Shown one piece after another: positions 21,282-29,324 of a stretch of 53,018 nucleotides of DNA (the stretch's first letter is position 1; each line of letters starts with the position of its first letter). The DNA comes from an uncultured Bacilli bacterium (lineage in GTDB: Bacteria; Bacillota_I; Bacilli_A; RF39; UBA660): positions 1 to 53,018 of the forward strand of contig CANQGF010000004.1 in the NCBI GenBank assembly GCA_947601485.1, in the 5' to 3' direction. Both the position numbers and the translations under genes were made by a program. The notes below the pieces were generated by a model. It had not been told where the DNA came from. It searched no databases and saw only the letters and a list, made by a program, of their open reading frames with translations.

Positions 21282-22565
21282 ATGATAGATATTAAATTAA
21301 TAAGAGAAAATAAAGATTTAGTTAAGGAAAATATTAAAAATAAATTTCAAGATGAAAAATTACCTTTAGTTGATGAAGTTTATAATTTAGATATTGAATA
21401 TCGTGAATGTAAAACTAAAGCTGATGAAATGCGAAAACAAAGAAATGATTTAAGTAATTCTATTGGAGCCCTTATGCGAGAAGGCAAAAAAGAAGAAACT
21501 GATAATATTAAAAAAGAAGTAAGTAATATTAATGAACAAATTAAGGCTTTAGAAGAAAAAGAAGAAGAATTAGCAGAAGAAATAAAAAAGAGAATGTTAA
21601 TTATTCCTAATATTATTGATGCAAGTGTTCCGATTGGTAAAGATGATACAGAAAATGTTGAAATAGAAAAATATGGAGAGCCAGTAGTACCTAGTTATGA
21701 AATACCTTATCATGCTGATATTATTGGCACTTTAGATGGATTAGATAAAGAATCAGCAGGAAGAACAAGTGGAGAAGGATTTTATTATTTAAAAGGTGAT
21801 ATTGCCAGACTTCATTCTAGTTTACTTGCTTATGCTAGAGATTTTATGATTAGTAAAGGTTTTACTTACTTTGTTCCTCCCTTTATGATTAAAAGTGATG
21901 TTGTAACTGGGGTTATGTCTTTTAAAGAAATGGAAGCCATGATGTATAAAATAGAAGGGGAAGATTTATATTTAATTGGAACTAGTGAACATTCAATGAT
22001 GGGTAGATTTATTGGTCAAATGTTAAAAGAAGAAGAATTACCTCTAACATTAACAAGTTATTCTCCATGCTTTAGAAAAGAAGGGGGATCTCATGGTCTT
22101 GAAGAAAGAGGTTTATACCGCGTTCATCAATTTGAAAAACAAGAAATGGTTGTTTTATGTAAAATGGAAGATGGTATGGATTGGTATAATAAAATGTGGA
22201 ATTATACTGTAGAATTTTTTAGAAGTTTAGATATTCCTGTAAGAACTCTTGAGTGTTGCAGTGGTGATTTAGCTGATTTAAAAGTTAAGTCATGTGATGT
22301 TGAAGCTTGGAGTCCAAGACAAAAGAAATATTTTGAAGTTGGAAGTTGTTCTATTTTAGGTGATGCTCAAACAAGAAGATTAGGTATTCGTTATAAAAGT
22401 GAAGAAGGTAATAAATTCCCTTGCTCTCTAAATAATACGGTAGTGGCATCTCCAAGAGGTCTTATTGCATTAGTTGAAAATAATTATCAAATAGATGGTA
22501 GTATTAAAATACCAAAAGCTTTACAACCTTATATGGGTGGCCAAGAAAAAATTGAAAAGAAGTAG
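21282..22565 (+). CDS. serS: seryl-tRNA synthetase
   Basis: MIDIKLIRENKDLVKENIKNK, LIGTSEHSMMGRF, PCFRKEGGSHGLEERGLYRVHQFEKQEM, NNTVVASPRGLIALVENNYQ. The track start 21213 lies inside the T-box; the true start is ATG 21282. Confidence 0.96.
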   Translation: MIDIKLIRENKDLVKENIKNKFQDEKLPLVDEVYNLDIEYRECKTKADEMRKQRNDLSNSIGALMREGKKEETDNIKKEVSNINEQIKALEEKEEELAEEIKKRMLIIPNIIDASVPIGKDDTENVEIEKYGEPVVPSYEIPYHADIIGTLDGLDKESAGRTSGEGFYYLKGDIARLHSSLLAYARDFMISKGFTYFVPPFMIKSDVVTGVMSFKEMEAMMYKIEGEDLYLIGTSEHSMMGRFIGQMLKEEELPLTLTSYSPCFRKEGGSHGLEERGLYRVHQFEKQEMVVLCKMEDGMDWYNKMWNYTVEFFRSLDIPVRTLECCSGDLADLKVKSCDVEAWSPRQKKYFEVGSCSILGDAQTRRLGIRYKSEEGNKFPCSLNNTVVASPRGLIALVENNYQIDGSIKIPKALQPYMGGQEKIEKK

Positions 22566-22611
22566 ATAATTGATTCTTTCGAAAATTGAAGAATTAGTTA
22601 TAATACTTCTT

Positions 22612-22673
22612 TTTTTCCAATTCAACCAAAAAAATATAAAAAGCAAAAAGTTTTTCCAATTCAACAAAAAAAT
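22612..22673. repeat. direct repeat TTTTTCCAATTCAAC(C)AAAAAAAT, two copies
   Basis: Copies at 22612-22635 and 22651-22673, upstream of the ATPase gene. Confidence 0.7.
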
Positions 22674-22722
22674 TTTTATTTAAAGAATTTTGTTATATAA
22701 TATTATTAGAGAGGTGAAAACT

Positions 22723-23925
22723 ATGTTAAAAAGAAGTTACTATCTAAATAAAATAAAAGATTTTTATCATGTAAACTCATTAATAAAAATTTTGTGTGGA
22801 TTAAGAAGAAGTGGTAAATCTGTAATATTACAACAAATAATAGAAGAGATTAAAGAAAGTGGAGTTAAAGATAATCATATAATATATATTAATTTTGAAT
22901 CGCTTGATTACGCTAATATTACAAATGCTATAGAATTAAATAATTATATTAAGAGTTTAGTCAAAGATAAAAAAACTTACTATATATTTTTAGACGAAGT
23001 TCAAAAAGTAAAAGAGTTTGAAAAAGCTATTAATTCTTTAAGAATTACTAATCAATTTAGTATTTTTATTACAGGATCAAATAGCAAAATGACTTTTTTA
23101 GAATTATCAACAGATTTATCAGGTAGATATGTTAGTTTTAGAATTAATCCTTTATCCTTTAAAGAAGCTGTAGAGATAACTAATACTAAACCTGAAAATT
23201 ATTTTGATTTATTACTAGATATCTTTGAATGGGGAACTTTACCTCAAAGGTTTTCTTTTGAAAATAATGATTCAAAAGAAAATTACATTAGAGATGTTTA
23301 CGATTCAATACTTCTTAAAGATGTAGTAGAAAGATTAGGAATATCTGATGTTACTTCTCTTAATAAAATACTTCAATATATTTTAGAAACCGAAACCAGA
23401 GAATTTTCAGCAACAAATGTATTAGATTATTTAGAAAAAAGTGGTAATAAAGTTGCAACAGATACATTATATAAATATTTAGAAGCCCTTTGTTCAACTT
23501 TCATTATTAATAGAGTTTATAGATATGATGTGAATGGAAAAGCCATTTTGAAATCATTAAATAAATTTTATGCTACCGATTTAGGTTTAAAAAGAATTAA
23601 AACTAATAGTAAAGAAATTAACTATTCCAGAGCTTTTGAAAATTTAATATATAACGAATTAATAAAAAAGGGATATGATGTTTATATTGGAAAGACTAAA
23701 GATGGTGAAATAGATTTTATAGCGTCTAAAAATAAAAGTGTTAAATATATTCAAGCTTGCTATGATTTATCAAATGAAGAAACTAGAAATAGAGAATTTA
23801 ATGCCTTTAATAGTATAAATGATAACTATCCTAAATATGTAATTTCAACTAATAAAGAAGATTATTCTCAAAATGGAATTAAGCACCTTAATATTTTTGA
23901 CTTTCTATTGGACGATCAATTTTAG
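22723..23925 (+). CDS. AAA+ ATPase with DUF4143-type C-terminus
   Basis: ILCGLRRSGKSVILQQI Walker A, YYIFLDEVQKV Walker B, FITGSNSKM, C-terminal YDVYIGKTKDGEIDFIASKNKSVKYIQACYDL. Start ATG 22723 with GAGGTGA. Confidence 0.88.
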   Translation: MLKRSYYLNKIKDFYHVNSLIKILCGLRRSGKSVILQQIIEEIKESGVKDNHIIYINFESLDYANITNAIELNNYIKSLVKDKKTYYIFLDEVQKVKEFEKAINSLRITNQFSIFITGSNSKMTFLELSTDLSGRYVSFRINPLSFKEAVEITNTKPENYFDLLLDIFEWGTLPQRFSFENNDSKENYIRDVYDSILLKDVVERLGISDVTSLNKILQYILETETREFSATNVLDYLEKSGNKVATDTLYKYLEALCSTFIINRVYRYDVNGKAILKSLNKFYATDLGLKRIKTNSKEINYSRAFENLIYNELIKKGYDVYIGKTKDGEIDFIASKNKSVKYIQACYDLSNEETRNREFNAFNSINDNYPKYVISTNKEDYSQNGIKHLNIFDFLLDDQF

Positions 23926-23949
23926 AAAATAGTGAAGATGAAAAAAGTT

Positions 23950-23976
23950 ACCAAATTTTAAGATTTGGTAATTTTT
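23950..23976 (+). terminator. Rho-independent terminator
   Basis: TTACCAAAT-TTTAAG-ATTTGGTAA + T run. Confidence 0.75.
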
Positions 23977-24217
23977 TAATGTCGAATTTTGACAACGTTT
24001 GTCGAAGCTATTGCAAAACAAAATAAACTTGTTTATTATCTTCACTTGAAGGCGGGTTTTGAATGTTTGATTAAAAAAAATTCTAAATTTAATTTACCTT
24101 TTTATAAATATATCCTAAAAACTTTTTATATAAAATATCAACCCACATATTAAAATTTAGTCAACCCGCTTTCATATTATATTGTTTTATGTTAAAATAA
24201 CCAAAGGTGATTTAGTT

Positions 24218-25624
24218 ATGCATTTACCAGATTTAGAAATTGCTAAAAAGAGAGAAAAAAGTGAAAATAAATATGTTAATTTACAAGAGAATTATCAAAA
24301 AGTTTTTAATGGTAAAAAATATTTTTTAAGAACTTATGGTTGTCAAATGAATGTTCATGATAGTGAAGCCATCAGAAGTTATGTAGAAACTTTAGGTTTT
24401 ATTAAAACTGAAAATATTGAAGAAGCCAATTTAGTTGTTTTAAATACTTGTGCTATTAGAGAAAATGCTAAAGATAAAGTCATGGGATTTTTAGGTAAGT
24501 GTCAATATTTAAAAAAGAATAATCCTGATTTTAAAATTGTTTTAGCGGGTTGTATGACAGAACAACCTGATGTTATTGAAGAAATTATGCAAAAACATAA
24601 ATACGTTGATATTGTTATCGGTACCCACAATCTTTATGAATTACCTAAATTACTTATGCAAGAATATAATAAACAAGTTATAGAGGTCTATTCTCAAAGT
24701 GATGAAGTAATTGAAGGTATGCATTTTAATAGAGATTCACAATATACTGCTTGGGTTAATATTATGTATGGATGTGATAAATTCTGCACCTACTGTATTG
24801 TTCCTTATACAAGAGGAAGAGAACGTAGTAGAAAACTAGAAGATGTTGTAAAGGAAGTAGAAGATTTAAAAGCAAAAGGTTATAAAGAAGTTACTTTACT
24901 TGGGCAAAATGTTAATGCCTATGGTAGAGATATTGGCGAAAAATTTAGTCATTTACTAGAATGTGTTGCCAAAACCAAAATAGAAAGAGTTCGTTTTGTA
25001 ACTAGCCATCCTTGGAATTTCACAGATGAAATGATCGATGTAGTAGCTAAATATGATAATATTATGCCTTATATCCATTTACCTTTACAATCAGGTAGTA
25101 ATAATATTTTAAAAAGAATGAATCGAAGATATACTAAAGAGGAATATTATGCTTTATTTAAAAAAATGAAAGAAAAAATTCCTAATGTTGCAATTACAAC
25201 CGATATAATTGTGGGATTTCCTGGTGAGAGTGATGAAGATTTTAATGATACTTTAGAAATGGTTAAAAAATGTGCTTTTGATGGGGCTTATACCTTTATT
25301 TTTTCTAAAAGAGAAGGTACTCCAGCCGCTAGAATGGAAGATAAAACCCCAATGAAAGTTAAAGAAGAAAGATTATATAAGCTAAATGAATTAGTTAACT
25401 ATTATTCTAATCAAAGTAATCAAAAAATTTTAAATAAAGTTGTTCCTGTTTTAATATTAGGTGTCTCTGAAAAAGATGAAAATAAATTATATGGCTATAC
25501 AGATACAATGAAACTGGTGAATGTTGTAGGGCCAAAAGAAATAATCGGTCAAATTGCCGATGTTAAAATAATGGAAGCCAAAAGTTTTAGTTTAGATGGA
25601 GAATATGTAAAGGTAGCTTGCTAG
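24218..25624 (+). CDS. miaB: tRNA-2-methylthio-N6-dimethylallyladenosine synthase MiaB
   Basis: FLRTYGCQMNVHDSE, CAIRENA, CDKFCTYCIVPYTRGRERSR radical-SAM motif, C-terminal TRAM. ATG 24218 preferred over track start 24182. Confidence 0.95.
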   Translation: MHLPDLEIAKKREKSENKYVNLQENYQKVFNGKKYFLRTYGCQMNVHDSEAIRSYVETLGFIKTENIEEANLVVLNTCAIRENAKDKVMGFLGKCQYLKKNNPDFKIVLAGCMTEQPDVIEEIMQKHKYVDIVIGTHNLYELPKLLMQEYNKQVIEVYSQSDEVIEGMHFNRDSQYTAWVNIMYGCDKFCTYCIVPYTRGRERSRKLEDVVKEVEDLKAKGYKEVTLLGQNVNAYGRDIGEKFSHLLECVAKTKIERVRFVTSHPWNFTDEMIDVVAKYDNIMPYIHLPLQSGSNNILKRMNRRYTKEEYYALFKKMKEKIPNVAITTDIIVGFPGESDEDFNDTLEMVKKCAFDGAYTFIFSKREGTPAARMEDKTPMKVKEERLYKLNELVNYYSNQSNQKILNKVVPVLILGVSEKDENKLYGYTDTMKLVNVVGPKEIIGQIADVKIMEAKSFSLDGEYVKVAC

Positions 25625-25635
25625 CCACCTTTTTA
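25609..25635 (+). terminator. terminator overlapping the miaB stop
   Basis: AAAGGT…ACCTTT + T run. Confidence 0.5.
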
Positions 25636-25729
25636 AAATCAGTAAATTGACAGCTTTTGACAAATTTGGTTACAGTTTGCCATAAAATTTATAATATAGT
25701 ATAATATTAGTACTTGGAGAGTGAATAAA

Positions 25730-26215
25730 TTGAGTAAAATAAAAAAAATGTTAATTGAAAATAAAGTTTTAATTTTTTTAGGAATTATTTTAGTTATTTG
25801 TTTAGTAGTTATCGGTGTAATTGCTATTAAATCTTTTTATTCTTCATGTGATAATGCTTATTGTAATAGAAAAGTAGATGATTTAAGAAGTGAACTGCCT
25901 AATTTAATTAAAGAAAAATTAAGCGAAAATAAAAATATAACTGGTACATCAGTGAATGTCCAAAATGCTATTGTCTATATTTCAGCTACTTTTAATAATG
26001 ATGTTAAAATGGATGATGCTAAAAAAGCAATGGATACGATAATTCCTTTATTTAGTGAAGAAGAATTGTTAATTTATGATTTGGATTTAACGATTAAAAC
26101 AGAAAATTATACTAAAGGTGAAGGTTTTATTATTAAGGGTGCTAGAAATACCAATGGTAATGGTAGTATCATCTGGAGTAATTATACAGAAGAAAGTAGT
26201 AGTGAAAAAGAATAA
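25730..26215 (+). CDS. single-TM hypothetical protein
   Basis: Hydrophobic N-terminus VLIFLGIILVICLVVIGVIAI then soluble domain; possible starts GTG 25721 or TTG 25730 (GGAGA better spaced for TTG). Confidence 0.6.
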   Translation: MSKIKKMLIENKVLIFLGIILVICLVVIGVIAIKSFYSSCDNAYCNRKVDDLRSELPNLIKEKLSENKNITGTSVNVQNAIVYISATFNNDVKMDDAKKAMDTIIPLFSEEELLIYDLDLTIKTENYTKGEGFIIKGARNTNGNGSIIWSNYTEESSSEKE

Positions 26216-28251
26216 TGAAAAAGAAAAAAATCTATATAACAATTTTAATTGTTGTTATATTACTTCTTATTGGAGGGTTGTTTTTATACCGTTTTTTAAC
26301 TGATAAAAATAAACTTACTAGTAAAGAGAGAACTTGGATTAATGATAACATTAATAATGTTCAAAATGTTTATGTTATTAAAGATGCTAATATTTTTAGT
26401 AAAGATGGAAGTGGTGTCTTTAATTCCTTTTTAAGTGATTTTACTAATGATTATAAAATAAATATCAACCCAATTAATATAGATGATTCTAATAATAATG
26501 GAAATATTACTTTTAATTATAAAAAAGAAGTTAATGATCAAGATCTTATTTTTTATACCGATCATTATGTTTTAGTTAGTTCTAACTATGAAATAATTAA
26601 TGACTTAAACAATTTAAATAATAAAGTAGTGGGAGTTTTAAATTCTGATTTAGATTATGTTAAAAGTTATTTAAAAAATACATTTTTAACTTTTAAAGGC
26701 TATGATGACTTTGATAGTTTATTTAAATCTCTTAATACAGATATCAATTATATAATATTACCAAGAATGCAATATTTAGATAAAATTCTTGCTAGTAATT
26801 TAGAAATTGTTTATCATTTAAGTGATATTAAAATTAATTATACTTTTAATGGTAATGATGATATTTTTAGTAGTATTTTGACTAAATATTATCATACTTG
26901 GAAGAATAAAATAGATGAATTAATTAAAAAAGAAGAATTTAAAATATTTGTAAATTCTTTAAATATTAGTGATACCGATGTTGATCGTCTTTTAAGTATT
27001 GATTATAAATATGGTTTTGTTAATAATTCACCTTATGAAATTATGATGAGTGGTAATTATGGGGGAATTGTTGCAACCTATTTACAAGAATTTAGTACTT
27101 TTTCTAATGTTTACTTTGATATTACTAAATATCGAAATACTAATAAATTAGCAAATGATGTTGATAAAGGTAAAGTTGATATTTATTTTGATTTTGCTAA
27201 TAATATTTCTTCTAATTATGCTAAAACAACAAGTGGTATTATGACTAGTTTATCAATTATAACAAATAAAAATAATGAAGAAGTATTTAATTCTGTTTAT
27301 GGTCTTCAAGGAAAAGAAGTTTATGTTTTAAATAATAGTAATTTAATGAATTATTTAAGCAATATTGGTAATATTAATATTCATACTTATGATGATAATA
27401 AAGAATTATTTAAATTAAATAATAAAGACGTTATTATTGTATTAGACACCTATGTATATGATTATTATCAAAATAAAAAATTGAATAATTATGTTAGTAA
27501 GTATAATACTTTAATTAATAATAATTATCAATTTAAAATAAAAAGTGAATATGATGTTTTAAATAAATTACTTAATAAATATATCACTTATTTAGATAAC
27601 AATTATATGCTTCAAAAAGGAATTAATAATCATTTAGAAACTCTTAAAAATGGTAGTTTATTAAATACGATTGCTAAATACTTTATTTTAGTTGTTTTAG
27701 GTATTTTTATCGTTGGTTTTATAATATATAAAAATTCTAAAAAAATAAGAATAGCAAGACGTCTTAAAAAAGATGAAAAGATTCGTTTTATTGATGAATT
27801 GACGCTTCTTAAAAATCGAGCTTACTTGAGTGACTTTATGAAAACATGGAATAATAATACGATTTATCCTCAAGCAATTATAGTTATTGATTTAAATCAT
27901 TTACAAGAAATAAACGATAAATATGGTGTTAAAGAAGGAGATCGTCAAATTCAAGGGGCAGCGAATGCTTTAATAAAAACCCAACTTGATAATAGTGAAC
28001 TTATGCGTAGTGATGGTAATGAATTTGTTGTTTATACTATTGGTTATAATCAAAAACAAATTATTAATTATATTCATAAATTAAATAAAGAATTAAAGAA
28101 ATTACCTTATGATTTTGGAGCTGAATTTGGTTATAGTATAATTGAAAATAATTTAAAAACGATTGAAGATGCTTTAACAGAAGCGATTGAAGATATGAAA
28201 AAGAAAAAGTTAAACGATAAAGAAGGAGTTATGAGTGAAAAAAAGAATTAA
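26215..28251 (+). CDS. membrane protein with probable duplicated SBP_bac_3-like sensor region and a degenerate GGDEF domain
   Basis: TM near N-terminus, about 450-aa extracellular region, second TM (YFILVVLGIFIVGFIIY), then FIDELTLLKNRAYLSDFM…VIDLNHLQEINDKYG…LMRSDGNEFVVY. Confidence 0.78.
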   Translation: MKKKKIYITILIVVILLLIGGLFLYRFLTDKNKLTSKERTWINDNINNVQNVYVIKDANIFSKDGSGVFNSFLSDFTNDYKININPINIDDSNNNGNITFNYKKEVNDQDLIFYTDHYVLVSSNYEIINDLNNLNNKVVGVLNSDLDYVKSYLKNTFLTFKGYDDFDSLFKSLNTDINYIILPRMQYLDKILASNLEIVYHLSDIKINYTFNGNDDIFSSILTKYYHTWKNKIDELIKKEEFKIFVNSLNISDTDVDRLLSIDYKYGFVNNSPYEIMMSGNYGGIVATYLQEFSTFSNVYFDITKYRNTNKLANDVDKGKVDIYFDFANNISSNYAKTTSGIMTSLSIITNKNNEEVFNSVYGLQGKEVYVLNNSNLMNYLSNIGNINIHTYDDNKELFKLNNKDVIIVLDTYVYDYYQNKKLNNYVSKYNTLINNNYQFKIKSEYDVLNKLLNKYITYLDNNYMLQKGINNHLETLKNGSLLNTIAKYFILVVLGIFIVGFIIYKNSKKIRIARRLKKDEKIRFIDELTLLKNRAYLSDFMKTWNNNTIYPQAIIVIDLNHLQEINDKYGVKEGDRQIQGAANALIKTQLDNSELMRSDGNEFVVYTIGYNQKQIINYIHKLNKELKKLPYDFGAEFGYSIIENNLKTIEDALTEAIEDMKKKKLNDKEGVMSEKKN

Positions 28252-29092
28252 CAATGCAAAATTAACAATTAAAGATTTTTTCCGTAACATTATTAAAGTA
28301 TTAAGAAGACCAGATATGGTAATATTACCTGGTAATCTTTCTTTTTTCTTTGTTCTGGCAATCATACCTTGTGTATCTTTAATCAGTTATGGAGCATCAG
28401 TATTAAATTTATCAGCTGACTATCTTTATGATTTTATTGCTAATTCTTTTTCCCAAGATATAGCTAATCTTGTTTTGGGGGTTAACCTTAATTATGAAGT
28501 TGGTATCCATTTCTTTATAACAGTTGCCATCGGGTTTTATATTGCTAGTAATGGCGCTGATTCAATAATAACAACCAGTAATAAAATTTATGATATTGAA
28601 AATAATAATTGGTTTAGAAGAAGATTAAAAGCTATTGGCATGTCTATTTTAATTGTTTTATTATTTATCTTTATGTTAATAGTTCCTGTCTTTGGTAATA
28701 CTATTATTTCTTTAGTAAAAGAAGTTAATTTAAATAGTCATATTACAAATCAAATTATGTCTATTTTTGATTTAATTGAAGGCCCACTTACTTGGTTAAT
28801 TATCTTTATTATTATTAAAATTATTTATAAGATCGCACCTGATAAAAAACCTAAAGGAAGAGTAATTAATTATGGAGCGTTATTTGCAACGGTTGGTTTT
28901 GTGGTAGGTACTAAAATATTTTCTATTTATGTAACTAATTATGCTAACTTTAGTCATTTGTATGGTGGACTTGCAAGTATCGTGGTGTTAATGTTATGGA
29001 TGTATTATTTAGCTTATATTTTTGTGGTTGGCATGGCTTTAAATAGTCAAAAAGATGATGATAATTTGTCAAAAAATGGCACTATAAAATAA
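28235..29092 (+). CDS. YihY/BrkB-family inner-membrane protein
   Basis: MVILPGNLSFFFVLAIIPCVSLISYG, repeated TMs, YGALFATVGFVVGTKIFSIYVTNYANFSHLYGGLASIVVLMLWMYYLAYIFVVGMALN. Confidence 0.88.
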   Translation: MKKRINNAKLTIKDFFRNIIKVLRRPDMVILPGNLSFFFVLAIIPCVSLISYGASVLNLSADYLYDFIANSFSQDIANLVLGVNLNYEVGIHFFITVAIGFYIASNGADSIITTSNKIYDIENNNWFRRRLKAIGMSILIVLLFIFMLIVPVFGNTIISLVKEVNLNSHITNQIMSIFDLIEGPLTWLIIFIIIKIIYKIAPDKKPKGRVINYGALFATVGFVVGTKIFSIYVTNYANFSHLYGGLASIVVLMLWMYYLAYIFVVGMALNSQKDDDNLSKNGTIK

Positions 29093-29114
29093 AATATTTA
29101 GAATAGAATATAAA

Positions 29115-29155
29115 TATGTACACAAGTATTACTTAGTACATATTTATTTTTTTCG
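29115..29155 (+). terminator. terminator-like hairpin
   Basis: AAATATGTAC … GTACATATTT + T run. Confidence 0.6.
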
Positions 29156-29201
29156 ATATCAATTCTAGTATTTTTTACTAACGATATTGAAAAGTAATAC
29201 T

Positions 29202-29231
29202 TAAAGGAAAGCTAGTGTTTTCCTTTTTTTA
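29202..29231 (+). terminator. second terminator-like hairpin
   Basis: AAAGGAAA-GCTAGTG-TTTTCCTTT T run. Confidence 0.5.
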
Positions 29232-29250
29232 AAACCTTAAATTGATAGTA

Positions 29251-29279
29251 TTGACAAATATAGATGGTTATACTATAAT
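29251..29279 (+). promoter_or_regulatory. sigma-A-type promoter of htpG
   Basis: TTGACA – 17 nt – TATAAT, both hexamers matching consensus. Confidence 0.85.
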
Positions 29280-29282
29280 AAT

Positions 29283-29309
29283 TTAGCAATCTAGCAATTA
29301 GACTGCTAA
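29283..29309 (+). promoter_or_regulatory. CIRCE-like HrcA operator
   Basis: TTAGCAATC-N9-GACTGCTAA versus consensus TTAGCACTC-N9-GAGTGCTAA: 16/18 matches with exact N9 spacing. Confidence 0.8.
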
Positions 29310-29324
29310 AAGGAGAGAAAAAGA

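Noticed and set aside
26118-26303. 61-aa ORF bridging the single-TM and GGDEF-like genes
   Set aside because: Out-of-frame with both supported genes; no ribosome site.
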